Below are positions 1 to 10,132 of a stretch of 64,000 nucleotides of DNA, one piece after another (the stretch's first letter is position 1; each line of letters opens with the position of its first letter). Location: positions 19,060 to 83,059 of the forward strand of contig NZ_FQVC01000017.1 in assembly GCF_900128975.1 (NCBI RefSeq), read 5' to 3'. This DNA is from Devosia limi DSM 17137. Its GTDB lineage: Bacteria > Pseudomonadota > Alphaproteobacteria > Rhizobiales > Devosiaceae. The position numbers and the translations under genes are program-made. Under the pieces are notes generated by a model. The model did no database searches. It saw nothing but the letters and a program-made list of their open reading frames with translations, and was not told the DNA's origin.

Positions 1-669
1 ATCGTCCACGATGCGCTGGTTTCCCCTGAGCTTCTGACGCTGGCGCCGGCGCGGGCCAAACGCGTCTTCGCCGGCAAGCGCGGCGGAAGACCTTCACCGA
101 AGCAGGCCGATATCTCTCTGCAGCTGATCGAGCTGGCAAGAGCCGGAAAGCGGGTTCTGCGCCTCAAGGGCGGCGATCCGTTCATGTTCGGTCGCGGCGG
201 CGAAGAAGCCGGTGCGTTAGCCAAGGCTGGCATCCGTTTCCGCATCGTTCCGGGTATTTCCGCCGGTCTGGGCGGTCTTGCCTATGCCGGCATTCCGGTG
301 ACGCATCGCGACACCAATCATGCGGTGATCTTCCTGACCGGTCATGATGACACCGGGGCCGTGCCTCAGGGCGTCGATTGGGGCGCCGTCGCCAATGCCG
401 CCCCTGTTATCGTCATGTACATGGCGGTCAAGCATCTCGGCTCCATTGCCGAAAAGCTACTGGCTGCCGGGCGCGATAGCGCAGATCGTGTCGCCATCGT
501 CTCCCACGCAGCCACGCAGCAGCAAAGCGTCATCCAGACCACGCTGGCCGAAGCGGGGAGCCTTACCGATGTGCCCACGCCGGCCATCGTCGTGCTCGGT
601 CCGGTCAGCGCCTATCGGGATTCGCTCGATTGGTACGTGGATCGCGCCCGGGAGAGCATACTTGGCTAA
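1..669 (+). CDS. cobA: Uroporphyrinogen-III C-methyltransferase, 5' truncated by the window edge
   Basis: The reading frame is open from the first base, so the N-terminus lies outside the window; about 222 residues are present. The enzyme methylates uroporphyrinogen III at C-2 and C-7 with S-adenosylmethionine to give precorrin-2, the entry to cobalamin and siroheme. The family motif LKGGDPFMFGRGGEE is visible near residue 57, followed by the GISAGLGGLAYAGIPVTHR segment of SAM-dependent tetrapyrrole methylases. Its stop overlaps the TTG start of cobB by a few bases, so the two are probably translationally coupled. Confidence 0.92.
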   Translation: MVHDALVSPELLTLAPARAKRVFAGKRGGRPSPKQADISLQLIELARAGKRVLRLKGGDPFMFGRGGEEAGALAKAGIRFRIVPGISAGLGGLAYAGIPVTHRDTNHAVIFLTGHDDTGAVPQGVDWGAVANAAPVIVMYMAVKHLGSIAEKLLAAGRDSADRVAIVSHAATQQQSVIQTTLAEAGSLTDVPTPAIVVLGPVSAYRDSLDWYVDRARESILG

Positions 670-1951
670 GGGCCTGGTCATCGCGGCGCCGCGTTCCGGC
701 TCCGGCAAGACGGTGGTCACGCTCGGCCTGCTTGCGGCTATGCGCCAGCGCGGTGTCGTTGTTGCTCCTGCCAAGACCGGTCCTGACTATATCGATCCAG
801 CCTTTCTTGGCCGCGCTGCCCAGCGTGAGGCGGTCAATCTGGACCCATGGGCCATGTCGCCGGATCGCTTGAAACAGCTGGCGTCCATTCAGTCCACCGG
901 GGCTGATCTCATGCTGATCGAAGGCGTCATGGGCCTGTTTGATGCCGCTGCCGACGGGCAGGGCTCCACGGCCGACCTCGCCGAACTGCTGGAACTACCG
1001 GTGGTCATGGTCATCGATGCCGAGCGCCAGAGCCAGTCCGTCGCGCCATTGCTTGCCGGGTTCGCCAATTGGCGGGCCGGCGTGCGGGTTGGCGGCGTCA
1101 TCCTCAATCGCGTTGCCTCGGCCAAACATGAGCGGATGCTGATTGATGCCATCGAGGCTACGGGCATTCCATGCCTCGGCGCCATTCCTCGCAATGCCGA
1201 ACTGGTTATTCCAGAGCGCCATCTCGGTCTGGTGCTGCCGGGCGAGGTCGATGGCTTTGAGCCCTTCCTCGCCGCCGCTGCGCAAACCATGGGCAGCTAT
1301 GTCGATCTACCGGCGCTGCTGGCTTTGGCTGCACCCCTGGCGGAGGCCGAAATATCGGTGCCGCCCCTCGCGCCCCTCGGCCAGCGGATCGCCATCGCCC
1401 GCGATGCCGCCTTTGCCTTTCTGTACCCGCACCTGCTGGATGGCTGGCGTGCCGCCGGTGCCGAACTCAGCTTCTTCTCGCCGCTGGCCGACGAAGTGCC
1501 GTCAGCCATCGCCGATGCCGTATTCCTGCCCGGTGGCTATCCGGAACTCCACGGTGCCACACTCGCTGCCGCGGCCCGATTCAAGGCTGGTCTCTCCGCC
1601 GCTGCCCACCGCGGCGCACTGATCTATGGCGAATGCGGGGGCTTCATGGCCTTGGGCGAGGCGCTGGTCGACAAGGCCGGCTGTTCGCATGCCATGACGG
1701 GCCTCTTGCCCGTCGTCACCCGCATTGACCGGCCCAAGCGCATCCTCGGCTATCGCCGCATGACCCAATCGGGCGCACTGCCCTGGCCCGCCCAGCTGAC
1801 CGGCCATGAATTTCACTATTCCTCCGCCAAACAATCGCGCCTGCCGCCATTGTTTCTGGCCAATGACGCGCGCGGCGAGGCGCTGCCGCCGATGGGCGCT
1901 GCCATCGGCAATGTCATGGGGTCTTACGCCCACGTCATCGATGCGGCATAA
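662..1951 (+). CDS. cobB: Cobyrinate a,c-diamide synthase
   Basis: ATP-dependent amidation of the a and c side chains in corrin synthesis, with glutamine as nitrogen donor. The protein (429 aa) opens with a P-loop, APRSGSGKT, followed by [11 protein letters not shown], both typical of CobB/CbiA. The C-terminal half is a class I glutamine amidotransferase with the nucleophile Cys in [12 protein letters not shown] chose the TTG at 662 because it puts the P-loop at the N-terminus as in the family and overlaps the cobA stop by 8 bases; the frame stays open further upstream, but that is antisense-like extension through cobA. The next gene, cobQ, follows within 10 bases. Confidence 0.92.
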   Translation: MAKGLVIAAPRSGSGKTVVTLGLLAAMRQRGVVVAPAKTGPDYIDPAFLGRAAQREAVNLDPWAMSPDRLKQLASIQSTGADLMLIEGVMGLFDAAADGQGSTADLAELLELPVVMVIDAERQSQSVAPLLAGFANWRAGVRVGGVILNRVASAKHERMLIDAIEATGIPCLGAIPRNAELVIPERHLGLVLPGEVDGFEPFLAAAAQTMGSYVDLPALLALAAPLAEAEISVPPLAPLGQRIAIARDAAFAFLYPHLLDGWRAAGAELSFFSPLADEVPSAIADAVFLPGGYPELHGATLAAAARFKAGLSAAAHRGALIYGECGGFMALGEALVDKAGCSHAMTGLLPVVTRIDRPKRILGYRRMTQSGALPWPAQLTGHEFHYSSAKQSRLPPLFLANDARGEALPPMGAAIGNVMGSYAHVIDAA

Positions 1952-1958
1952 GCGGGCC

Positions 1959-3422
1959 ATGGCCAAGTCGCTGATGTTCATGGGTACCGGTTCCGATGTC
2001 GGCAAATCGCTTGTGGTCGCCGGCCTATGCCGCGCCTTTGCCAATCGCGGCCTGAAGGTCGCGCCGTTCAAGCCGCAAAACATGTCCAACAACGCCGCCG
2101 TCACCGCCGATGGCGGCGAAATCGGCCGCGCCCAGGCACTCCAGGCCCGCGCTGCCCGCCGCGAACCGCTGACCACGATGAACCCGGTCCTGCTCAAGCC
2201 CGAGCAGGAGACCGGCGCGCAACTGGTGGTCCGCGGCCAGCGCCGTAGCTCGATGTCCGCGCGGGATTATTTCGCTCGCCGCGCGGTGTTGCTGCCCGAA
2301 GTGCTGACGGCATTTGCCGAGCTCGCGGCTGATGCCGACCTGGTGCTTGTGGAGGGGGCAGGCAGCGCTTCCGAAGTCAATCTTCGGGCCAATGACATCG
2401 CCAATTTCGGCTTCGCCCAGGCCGCCAATGTGCCGGTCGTGGTCATCGGCGATATCAATCGCGGGGGCGTCATCGCCGCGCTGGTCGGCACTTTCGCGGT
2501 GATAGCGCCGACCGATGCCGAATTGATCGTGGCCACGTTGATCAACAGGTTCCAGGGCGACCCCACCCTGTTCGATGCTGGCAAGACGTTCATCGCCGAG
2601 CGTACCGGCGTGCCTTGCCTGGGCCCGATCCCCTATTTCGCCGAAGCGGCACGGCTGCCGGCGGAAGACGTCATGGCGCTTGACGCGCCCACGACCGGAA
2701 GCGGGGGCGCATATCGCATTGCCGTGCCCCGCCTGCCGCGCATCGCCAATTTCGACGATCTTGACCCCCTGAGCGCCGAACCCGGCGTCGACGTGGTGAT
2801 TGTCGAGCCGGGGCGGCCAATTCCGCGTGCCGACCTGATCATTATCCCCGGCTCAAAGGCGACACGGGCAGATCTGGCTGCCCTGCGGCAGCAAGGTTGG
2901 GACATTGATATCCTCGCCCATCACCGGCTTGGGGGTAGCGTGCTCGGCATTTGTGGCGGCTATCAGATGCTGGGCAGAACCATCGCCGATCCCGACGGCA
3001 TCGAAGGTGCCCCGGGCAAGAGCGAAGGGCTGGGCCTGCTGGATGTCGAAACGGTGCTGACGCCGGTCAAGCAATTGCGGGTTGAGCAGGCGCATGATGC
3101 GGGCTCGGGCCTGCCGATTGCGGGCTACCACATGCATATGGGCGAGACCTCGGGCGGCGACCGTGCACGGCCTTTTGCCAATGTGTCGGGCGAGCCCGAA
3201 GGTGCCATCAGCGCCGATGGGCTGGTGTCCGGGACCTATCTGCATGGCCTCTTTGCCGCCGATGAATTCCGGCGCAGTTTCATTGGCAACGCAGCCAGTG
3301 CCGATCTCGATTACGAAGCCGGGGTGGATGCGGTGCTCGATGCGCTGGCGCAGCACCTTGAAACCCATCTCGATCTCGATGCGCTTCTGGCGCTCGCCCA
3401 GCCTGTCCGGACCCTGCCATGA
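1959..3422 (+). CDS. cobQ: Cobyric acid synthase
   Basis: Amidates side chains b, d, e and g of adenosylcobyrinate a,c-diamide. At 487 aa it has the usual length. The N-terminal P-loop region GTGSDVGKS is followed by [10 protein letters not shown], diagnostic for CobQ; the C-terminal glutamine amidotransferase domain carries the nucleophilic Cys in [10 protein letters not shown] and a later YHMHMGET. An in-frame ATG at 1941 would add six residues and overlap cobB; I prefer 1959 because it matches the usual N-terminus, but no strong ribosome binding site decides it. It overlaps cobD by ATGA. Confidence 0.93.
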   Translation: MAKSLMFMGTGSDVGKSLVVAGLCRAFANRGLKVAPFKPQNMSNNAAVTADGGEIGRAQALQARAARREPLTTMNPVLLKPEQETGAQLVVRGQRRSSMSARDYFARRAVLLPEVLTAFAELAADADLVLVEGAGSASEVNLRANDIANFGFAQAANVPVVVIGDINRGGVIAALVGTFAVIAPTDAELIVATLINRFQGDPTLFDAGKTFIAERTGVPCLGPIPYFAEAARLPAEDVMALDAPTTGSGGAYRIAVPRLPRIANFDDLDPLSAEPGVDVVIVEPGRPIPRADLIIIPGSKATRADLAALRQQGWDIDILAHHRLGGSVLGICGGYQMLGRTIADPDGIEGAPGKSEGLGLLDVETVLTPVKQLRVEQAHDAGSGLPIAGYHMHMGETSGGDRARPFANVSGEPEGAISADGLVSGTYLHGLFAADEFRRSFIGNAASADLDYEAGVDAVLDALAQHLETHLDLDALLALAQPVRTLP

Positions 3423-4384
3423 ACTTCGTGATCGCCGCCCTTGCCCTGATCATCGAGCGCCGCCTGGGCTATCCCCAGCAATTGGTCAGCAGCATCGGCC
3501 ACCCGGTGATGTGGTTTGGCAAGCTGATCGATTTCATGGAGCGTGGTGTCGACAAGCGCGAGCGAACCCCACGCCAACGCCGTGATGCCGGCATTTTTAC
3601 ACTGGCTGTCTTGCTGTTGGTGGCATTGGCCGTAACGCTGCTGGTCCAGCAGGTCACGCGCTCGGTTCCCCAAGGCTGGATTCTCGAGGTTTTGCTGGCG
3701 ACACCCTTCCTGGCGCAGAAGGAGCTCGGCCGCGCCGTTCATGCGGTGGCGGATGCCCTGCAGTCGTCGCTCGCTGAGGGCCGCGAAGCGGTCAGCGAGA
3801 TTGTCGGGCGCGATCCGCAGGCACTCGACGAGGCCGGGGTGTCCCGCGCCGCCATCGAAACGCTGGCGGAGAGCACTTCGGACGGGGTGATTGCGCCGTT
3901 GTTCTGGCTGCTGGTGCTGGGGCTGCCAGGCATCGTGCTCTACAAGGCCATCAACACCGCCGACTCGATGATTGGCCACCTCAACGAGCGCTATCGCCAT
4001 TATGGCTGGGCCGCCGCCAAGCTGGATGATCTGGTCAACTGGATCCCGGCGCGACTGACGCTGGTGCTGGTGACTATGGCCTGCTTCTTTGTTCCCCATG
4101 CCAGCCCCGGCATGGCCTGGACAACGGCCCGCCGTGATGCGCGCAAGCATGCTTCGCCCAATTCCGGCTGGCCGGAAGCCGCCTTTGCCGGGGCATTGGG
4201 TTTTTCGCTCGGCGGTCCGCGCAGCTATGATGGCGAGATTGTTGACCTGCCGGCCTTCGGCACCGGCAAGCGGGCGCTGGTTTATAGCGACATCCTGCGG
4301 GCGCTGGTGCTGTACCGCATGACCCTCAACGTCACGCTGGCGTTGACAGCTGCCATCGCCATTCTCTGGCTGATTGCTGCCTAG
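3419..4384 (+). CDS. cobD: Adenosylcobinamide-phosphate synthase (CobD/CbiB)
   Basis: Integral membrane protein (321 aa) that attaches the aminopropanol arm to adenosylcobyric acid. Recognised by the N-terminal [20 protein letters not shown] segment, the [17 protein letters not shown] motif and the [14 protein letters not shown] segment of the CbiB family. Several hydrophobic segments lie near residues 1-15, 60-80, 155-175, 205-220 and at the C-terminus. Its ATG overlaps the cobQ stop as ATGA. The final four bases overlap the end of the convergent cobU gene. Confidence 0.93.
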   Translation: MNFVIAALALIIERRLGYPQQLVSSIGHPVMWFGKLIDFMERGVDKRERTPRQRRDAGIFTLAVLLLVALAVTLLVQQVTRSVPQGWILEVLLATPFLAQKELGRAVHAVADALQSSLAEGREAVSEIVGRDPQALDEAGVSRAAIETLAESTSDGVIAPLFWLLVLGLPGIVLYKAINTADSMIGHLNERYRHYGWAAAKLDDLVNWIPARLTLVLVTMACFFVPHASPGMAWTTARRDARKHASPNSGWPEAAFAGALGFSLGGPRSYDGEIVDLPAFGTGKRALVYSDILRALVLYRMTLNVTLALTAAIAILWLIAA

Positions 4385-4935
4385 GCATCGCTCTTGGGCG
4401 GCGGCTGCACGAGAGGCGCTTCCCCCTTGAGCGTCATCGGCAGGCCGGCAACGATGAAATAGACGTCATCGCAGAGCTCCGCCAGGCGTTGGTGTGCCGC
4501 ACCGGCAAGGTCGCGGAAAGTGCGGGACATCGCATTGTCGGGCACGATCCCCAGGCCGACCTCATTGCTGACCAGCACGATCTTGACGTCCTGCAATGCC
4601 ATCAATGTTGCCAGCAGTTCATCGACTGCATGGGCAACGTTGTCGCCGGCGACGAGCAGATTGGTGATCCACAGCGTCAGGCAATCGACCATGATGACGT
4701 CGTGATGATTTGCAGCTGCTATCAGCGCCTTGGACAGTGCAATCGGCTCTTCGATGGTGGCGAAATGGGCGGCGCGGCTGCGACGGTGGCTTTCGACACG
4801 GTCGCGCATTTCCGCGTCCAGCGCCTGTGCCGTTGCCAGATAGGCCGGGCGATGTCCCGATCGCATGGTGAGTCGTTCGGCAAAAGTGGTTTTCCCCGAG
4901 CGCGCACCGCCCAAAACCAGCACATGTCGTGTCAT
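4381..4935 (-). CDS. cobU: Bifunctional adenosylcobinamide kinase / adenosylcobinamide-phosphate guanylyltransferase
   Basis: Phosphorylates adenosylcobinamide and then transfers GMP, activating it for nucleotide loop assembly. The 184-aa protein starts with the P-loop GGARSGKTTFAE and has VDCLTLWITNLL and VSNEVGLGIVPDNAMSRTFRD, all typical of CobU/CobP. It faces the cobA-cobD operon and overlaps the end of cobD by four bases. The 169-bp region between it and the divergent sugar kinase has a small inverted repeat (4978-4993, GCCATG arms). I looked there for a B12 riboswitch and found none. Confidence 0.92.
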   Translation of the reverse strand: MTRHVLVLGGARSGKTTFAERLTMRSGHRPAYLATAQALDAEMRDRVESHRRSRAAHFATIEEPIALSKALIAAANHHDVIMVDCLTLWITNLLVAGDNVAHAVDELLATLMALQDVKIVLVSNEVGLGIVPDNAMSRTFRDLAGAAHQRLAELCDDVYFIVAGLPMTLKGEAPLVQPPPKSDA

Positions 4936-5104
4936 CGTATTCCCCTTCGATAATGGCCCGGTGCGCTGCGCAGGCGGGCCATGCAGGCATGGCGCCTGGC
5001 AGACGAAATTCGCCGCTTATTCTACTTTCGTCTTAGCATCTTTCGCATTATGGTCCGCGCCGAACCGACACTCTAGAATCTGTCAAATCTGCGGAGGCGA
5101 CTGC

Positions 5105-6046
5105 GTGCCCAAATACTATCTTGGCGTTGATGGTGGTGGCACCAATTGCCGCGTGCGTCTGGCTGACGAGAATCTCGTAACCCTCGCCGAAGTCAAGAAC
5201 GGACGCTCCAATCTGCAGATTGACGAGGGCGGACCCGCTTTCAAGGCAATCAGCGACGGCACCCGCGATGTATTCGCCGCTGCCGGTGTCGATTTCGCCG
5301 AAACCGCCAACACCTTTGCCTGCTTCGGCATGGCCGGTGGACGCATGCACACTGCGCGCGATAATTTCGCGGCGCGGCCATGGCCCTTTGCCAGCGTCAA
5401 GGTTTACGACGATATCGATATTGCCCATGCCGGCGCCCTGGGTGGCGAAGACGGGGCCGTCATCATCGTTGGCACCGGCTCTGCCGCGTTGGCCATCGTC
5501 AATGGTCAGCGCCATCAGGCCGGGGGCTGGGGTTTCCAGATCGGCGATCAGATGTCGGGGGCGATACTGGGCCGCGAACTGGTGCGCCATGCGGTGGAGG
5601 CCGAGGACGGCCTGGCGTTGGCCTCGCCTCTGACCAAGGCCGTTATCGCGGCGCTGGGGGGCGACAATCAGGGCGTCATGACCTGGTCGTTCGGCACCGA
5701 TGAGAATGTCCGTATTGTCGGCAATGACGGTTCGGAAGGCCATGACAACCTGCTGATCGGCAGGGCTCCCGCCGAATTCGGCCGCCTGATGCCGCTGTTT
5801 TTTGAACATTTCGAGCGGGGCGATCCGGTCGCCCGCACGCTGATGGATCTGCAGCTGTCTTATATCGACACCTATGCCAACTGGTTCAAGGCACGCGATG
5901 CCCGGGTCATGGCGGTCGTCGGCGGCTTTGGGCAGCGCCTCTTCCCGCTGTTGCAGGAGCGTTACGGCGATTTTGTCGCCCTGCCGCTCTATGAGCCGTT
6001 GCATGGCGCGGTCATTCTCGCCAAACAGAACTTTGCTTCCGCCTGA
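5105..6046 (+). CDS. BadF/BadG/BcrA-type sugar kinase, probable N-acetylglucosamine or glucosamine kinase
   Basis: ASKHA-fold ATPase of 313 aa. The N-terminal phosphate-binding loop GVDGGGTNCRVRL and the second loop VGTGSAALAI followed by GGWGFQIGDQMSGAILGREL are characteristic of N-acetylglucosamine kinases in this superfamily. I chose the GTG at 5105 because a strong Shine-Dalgarno GGAGG (5093-5097) lies seven bases upstream. It is 27 bases ahead of zwf on the same strand, so it likely belongs to the sugar-catabolic operon and may feed amino-sugar phosphates. The substrate is inference; the family also holds activators of dehydratases, but those lack this neighbourhood. Confidence 0.8.
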   Translation: MPKYYLGVDGGGTNCRVRLADENLVTLAEVKNGRSNLQIDEGGPAFKAISDGTRDVFAAAGVDFAETANTFACFGMAGGRMHTARDNFAARPWPFASVKVYDDIDIAHAGALGGEDGAVIIVGTGSAALAIVNGQRHQAGGWGFQIGDQMSGAILGRELVRHAVEAEDGLALASPLTKAVIAALGGDNQGVMTWSFGTDENVRIVGNDGSEGHDNLLIGRAPAEFGRLMPLFFEHFERGDPVARTLMDLQLSYIDTYANWFKARDARVMAVVGGFGQRLFPLLQERYGDFVALPLYEPLHGAVILAKQNFASA

Positions 6047-6073
6047 TCGTTTGCCAATAAAGGACTTAGCCTC

Positions 6074-7555
6074 GTGTCCAGTCGTATCATTCCGGTCCAG
6101 CCCTTTGACTATGTGGTGTTCGGCGCCACCGGTGACCTGACCAAACGCAAACTGATTCCGGCGTTGTATCACCGTTTCAAAGACGGGCAGTTCGACGAGC
6201 AGTCCCGCATCATCGGTGCGTCGCGCTCCAAGCTGAGTTCTGCCGATTTCCAGCAGGCCGCTCGCGATGCCATCGCCCAGTTCGTCGAGAAGGACTATCA
6301 GGACGAGGCGGTTATCGAGCGCTTCATCAAGATTTTCTCCTATGTGCCGGTCGACGCGACCAACCCGGAAGGCTCGGGTGATCTGGGCAAGGAATTGCGT
6401 GACGATCCCAAGGTGGTGCGCGCCTTCTATCTGGCCGTGGCGCCTGATCTGTTCGAGCCGATCGCCGAATACCTGCTGCAGAAGAAGCTCTATCGCCGTG
6501 ACGCCCGCGTCGTGATCGAGAAGCCGCTGGGGCACGATCTGGCCTCGTCGATGGAAATCAACGATGGCGTGGCCAGGATCTTCAAGGAAGATCAGGTTTA
6601 CCGCATCGACCATTATCTCGGCAAAGAGACGGTGCAGAACCTGTTGGCCCTGCGCTTCGCCAATACGCTGTTCGAACCCATCTGGAATTCGGCCCATATC
6701 GACCACGTGCAGCTGACCGTGGCGGAATCGGTCGGCGCTGGCACGCGCGGCTATTACGACGAGAGCGGCGCGCTCCGCGACATGATCCAGAACCATATGC
6801 TGCAGCTGCTGTGCCTCGTGGCCATGGAGCCGCCCGCCAGCGACGATGCCAATGCGCTGCGCGACGAAAAGCTCAAGGTACTGCGCGCGCTCAAGCCGAT
6901 CACCAATGGCGAAGTCGCCAAGAATACCGTTCGCGGCCAGTACAAGGGCGTGAAGTCGGAAACCACTTCGGTGGCCGGCTATCAGGACGAATTGCCCGAG
7001 GACAAGAAGGGCAGCCGCACCGAGACGTTCGTGGCGCTCAAGGCCGAGGTCGAGAACTGGCGTTGGGCCGGCGTGCCGTTCTATTTCCGCACCGGCAAGC
7101 GCATGGCGCAGCGCGTTTCGGAAATCTGCATCCAGTTCAAGCCGATCCCGCATTCGATCTTCGACCATGCAGAAGGGGCGCCCAAGGCCAATAAGCTGAT
7201 CATCCGCCTGCAGCCTGACGAAGGCGTCAAGCTGATGATGATGATCAAGGATCCGGGGCCGGGCGGCATGCGCCTGCGCGAAGTGCCGCTCAATCTGAGC
7301 TTTGCCCAGACGTTCTCGGAGCGTACACCTGAAGCCTATGAGCGCCTGCTGATGGACGTGATCCGTGGCAGCCAGGCACTGTTCATGCGCCGCGACGAAC
7401 TCGAGGCCGCCTGGAACTGGGTCGACCCGATCCGCCATGCCTGGGACCGCTCGAGCGATGCGCCACAGAGCTATGTTGCGGGCACCTGGGGCCCCAGCGG
7501 CGCCATTGCCCTGATCGAACGTGACGGACGCACCTGGTATGAGGACGATATTTAA
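6074..7555 (+). CDS. zwf: Glucose-6-phosphate 1-dehydrogenase
   Basis: Oxidises glucose 6-phosphate to 6-phosphogluconolactone with NAD(P)+. At 493 aa it has family length. The N-terminal nucleotide-binding fingerprint FGATGDLTKRKLIPA and the substrate-binding motif RIDHYLGKE are both present, as is the FYFRTGKRM segment. It starts with GTG at 6074, with AAAGGA about ten bases upstream. The stop is directly followed by the GTG of pgl, giving a tight zwf-pgl-edd operon for the Entner-Doudoroff pathway and the oxidative pentose phosphate branch. Confidence 0.96.
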   Translation: MSSRIIPVQPFDYVVFGATGDLTKRKLIPALYHRFKDGQFDEQSRIIGASRSKLSSADFQQAARDAIAQFVEKDYQDEAVIERFIKIFSYVPVDATNPEGSGDLGKELRDDPKVVRAFYLAVAPDLFEPIAEYLLQKKLYRRDARVVIEKPLGHDLASSMEINDGVARIFKEDQVYRIDHYLGKETVQNLLALRFANTLFEPIWNSAHIDHVQLTVAESVGAGTRGYYDESGALRDMIQNHMLQLLCLVAMEPPASDDANALRDEKLKVLRALKPITNGEVAKNTVRGQYKGVKSETTSVAGYQDELPEDKKGSRTETFVALKAEVENWRWAGVPFYFRTGKRMAQRVSEICIQFKPIPHSIFDHAEGAPKANKLIIRLQPDEGVKLMMMIKDPGPGGMRLREVPLNLSFAQTFSERTPEAYERLLMDVIRGSQALFMRRDELEAAWNWVDPIRHAWDRSSDAPQSYVAGTWGPSGAIALIERDGRTWYEDDI

Positions 7556-8257
7556 GTGACACAAGCTCTCGATCGCCGCAGCTTTGCCGACAAGCCGACC
7601 CTGGCCAAGGAACTGGCCGAGGCCGTTGCCGACCGCATTCGCACGGCCATCGCCGAGCGTGGCATGGCGGCGATTGCCGTCAGCGGCGGTTCGACCCCAG
7701 CCCGCTTCTTCCAGACACTGGGCAAGACCAAGGATATCGACTGGTCCAAGGTCATCGTGACGCTGGTCGACGAACGCTGGGTCGATGAAACCAGCGAGCG
7801 TTCCAATGCCTTGCTGGTCAACGAAAAGATGCTGCAGGGCCCGGCCGCAACCGCCCGGTTCTTCCCGCTCTATTCGGGAGGCGACGAGCCGACCGCTGCG
7901 GCGGTGGCCAAGACCAACGCGCTCCTGGCCGGCTTGCCGACGCCGTTTGCCGCTGTCGTGCTGGGCATGGGCAGCGACGGGCATACTGCTTCCTTCTTCC
8001 CCGGTGGCGATACCCTGGCCGAGGCGCTGTCGGCGCCGGGGCCGGCCATTGCCATTCGGGCGCCTGGCGCGGGCGAACCGCGCATCACCTTTACCCTTCC
8101 GCGTCTTCTGGACACGGATGGGCTCTACCTCCACATCGAAGGGGAGGAAAAGGCCGGCGTTCTCGACGCTGCGCTGGGCGATGGTCCCATCGAGGACATG
8201 CCCATCCGCGCCGTGTTGCGCTCCGGCCAGACTGTAACCGTCTACTGGTGCCCATAG
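7556..8257 (+). CDS. pgl: 6-phosphogluconolactonase (DevB/NagB-like type)
   Basis: Hydrolyses 6-phosphogluconolactone to 6-phosphogluconate. The 233-aa protein has the SugP isomerase/lactonase fold signatures AVSGGSTPARFFQTL, VDERWVDETSERSN and GMGSDGHTASFFPG. The GTG start follows the zwf stop with no intervening base, so translational coupling is likely. A GC-rich hairpin follows its stop, before edd. Confidence 0.95.
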   Translation: MTQALDRRSFADKPTLAKELAEAVADRIRTAIAERGMAAIAVSGGSTPARFFQTLGKTKDIDWSKVIVTLVDERWVDETSERSNALLVNEKMLQGPAATARFFPLYSGGDEPTAAAVAKTNALLAGLPTPFAAVVLGMGSDGHTASFFPGGDTLAEALSAPGPAIAIRAPGAGEPRITFTLPRLLDTDGLYLHIEGEEKAGVLDAALGDGPIEDMPIRAVLRSGQTVTVYWCP

Positions 8258-8263
8258 TCCCCG

Positions 8264-8286
8264 GGGCGGTCCCAAATCGACCGCCC
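8264..8286 (+). other. Intercistronic hairpin between pgl and edd
   Basis: Eight-base arms GGGCGGTC and GACCGCCC are separated by seven bases. No T-run follows, so this is more likely an mRNA-stabilising or processing hairpin than a terminator; edd starts 31 bases later. Confidence 0.5.
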
Positions 8287-8317
8287 TGGCCACTTGCGGC
8301 TCCATAAAGGAGCTCAA

Positions 8318-10132
8318 ATGTCTGTCCGCAAATCCGTCCAGGATGTTACCGACCGTATCACCGCGCGCAGCCGCGATACGCGCCGCGATTACCTCAACCG
8401 GCTCGACGCCGCCCGCGAAGCCGGCGTTTATCGCTCGGCCCTCTCCTGCGGGAATCTGGCCCATGGCTTTGCCGCCTGCTCGCCCTCCGAAAAGGCGGCG
8501 CTGGCCGGCAACAAGGCGCTCAATCTGGGGATCGTGACGAGCTACAACGACATGCTCTCCGCCCACCAGCCCTATCAATTCTATCCGGATATCATCAAGG
8601 CCGTGGCCCGCGAGATCGGCGCGACCGCCCAGGTCGCCGGTGGCGTGCCGGCGATGTGCGATGGCGTGACCCAGGGCCAGCCGGGCATGGACCTGTCGTT
8701 GTTTTCGCGCGACGTCATTGCCATGGCGACGGCGATCTCGCTCAGCCACAATATGTTCGACGCCGCCGTCTATCTGGGCATTTGCGACAAGATCGTCCCG
8801 GGCCTGCTGATCGGTGCGCTGACCTTTGGTCACCTGCCGGCTGTTTTCGTCCCCGCCGGGCCGATGCCATCGGGCCTGCCGAACGACGAAAAGAGCCGCA
8901 TCCGTCAGCTCTATATGGAGGGCAAGGTCGGCCGCGCCGAACTGCTCGAAGCGGAAGCCAAGTCCTACCATTCGGCCGGCACCTGCACCTTCTATGGCAC
9001 GGCCAATTCCAATCAGATGCTGATGGAAATCATGGGCCTGCACCTGCCGGGCTCCAGCTTCGTCAATCCGGGCACCCCGCTGCGCGATGCGCTGACCCGC
9101 GAAGCCACGATCCGGGCGCTGTCGCTGACCGCACAGGGCAATGACTATACCCCGGTCGGGCACGTCATCGACGAGAAGAGCATCGTCAATGGCCTCGTTG
9201 GTCTGCACGCGACGGGCGGTTCGACCAACCACACCATGCACCTGATCGCTATCGCGGCTGCAGCTGGCCTGCAGATCACCTGGGATGACATGAGCGACCT
9301 GTCCGACGCGACCCCGCTGCTGGCGCGCGTCTATCCCAATGGCGTGGCTGACGTGAACCATTTCCACGCCGCTGGCGGCATGGGCTTCCTGATCCAGGAA
9401 CTGCTGGCAAGCGGGCACCTGCACGAGGACGTCAAGACCGTGTGGGGCAATGGGCTGTCCGGCTATACCGTCGAAGCCAAGCTGATCGAGGACAAGCTGG
9501 CCTTTGAGGCCTCGCCCAAGCAATCGGCGCTGCCCAAGGTGCTGACCGGCGTTGCAACGCCGTTCCAGGAGACCGGTGGGCTCAAGCTGCTGACCGGCAA
9601 TCTCGGTCGGTCGGTGATCAAGGTGTCGGCGGTCAAGCCCGAACACCGGGTGATCGAGGCGCCGGCGCGGGTGTTCCATGGGCAGGAAGGCCTGCAGGCG
9701 GCGTTCAAGGCCGGCGAGTTGACCGGCGACATGATTGCCGTGGTGCGCTTCTCCGGCCCCCGTGCCGTGGGCATGCCGGAACTGCACAAGCTGACCCCGG
9801 CGCTCGGCGTGCTGCAGGATCGCGGCTTCAAGGTGGCGCTGCTCACCGATGGCCGCATGTCGGGCGCTTCGGGCAAGGTGCCGGCGGCGATCCACATGAC
9901 CCCGGAGGCAGTCGATGGCGGCGCGATCTCCAAGATCCGCGATGGTGACATGATCCGCCTCGATGCCAATGAAGGGACGCTGACTTTCCTCGGCGACGAG
10001 CGCGAATTTTTCGCCCGCACCCCGGCAACCGAAGACCTGCGCCGCGAGCATTACGGCATGGGCCGCGAGCTTTTCGCCGGGTTCCGCAGCCTCGTCGGTG
10101 TTGCCGATCGCGGCGCCAGCGTCTTCCAGTAA
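8318..10132 (+). CDS. edd: 6-phosphogluconate dehydratase
   Basis: First dedicated Entner-Doudoroff enzyme, making 2-keto-3-deoxy-6-phosphogluconate. It belongs to the IlvD/Edd [4Fe-4S] family; 604 aa. Visible signatures are [40 protein letters not shown] and [14 protein letters not shown], which carry the cluster cysteines. I placed the start at 8318 because AAGGAG lies five bases upstream; an upstream TTG at 8294 would put that ribosome binding site inside the gene. The partner aldolase gene eda is not in the window. It abuts the convergent citrate synthase-like gene with no spacer. Confidence 0.96.
   Translation: MSVRKSVQDVTDRITARSRDTRRDYLNRLDAAREAGVYRSALSCGNLAHGFAACSPSEKAALAGNKALNLGIVTSYNDMLSAHQPYQFYPDIIKAVAREIGATAQVAGGVPAMCDGVTQGQPGMDLSLFSRDVIAMATAISLSHNMFDAAVYLGICDKIVPGLLIGALTFGHLPAVFVPAGPMPSGLPNDEKSRIRQLYMEGKVGRAELLEAEAKSYHSAGTCTFYGTANSNQMLMEIMGLHLPGSSFVNPGTPLRDALTREATIRALSLTAQGNDYTPVGHVIDEKSIVNGLVGLHATGGSTNHTMHLIAIAAAAGLQITWDDMSDLSDATPLLARVYPNGVADVNHFHAAGGMGFLIQELLASGHLHEDVKTVWGNGLSGYTVEAKLIEDKLAFEASPKQSALPKVLTGVATPFQETGGLKLLTGNLGRSVIKVSAVKPEHRVIEAPARVFHGQEGLQAAFKAGELTGDMIAVVRFSGPRAVGMPELHKLTPALGVLQDRGFKVALLTDGRMSGASGKVPAAIHMTPEAVDGGAISKIRDGDMIRLDANEGTLTFLGDEREFFARTPATEDLRREHYGMGRELFAGFRSLVGVADRGASVFQ

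Noticed and set aside
4936..5104. Possible cobalamin riboswitch upstream of cobU
   Set aside because: I found a small hairpin, but neither the B12 box nor the conserved core with CCCGC-like segments on either strand.
5048..10051. A 1667-codon open frame on the minus strand
   Set aside because: It runs antisense through the kinase, zwf, pgl and edd genes, and its His/Gly/Ala/Arg-rich translation has no domain. It is a by-product of GC-rich third positions in the real genes.
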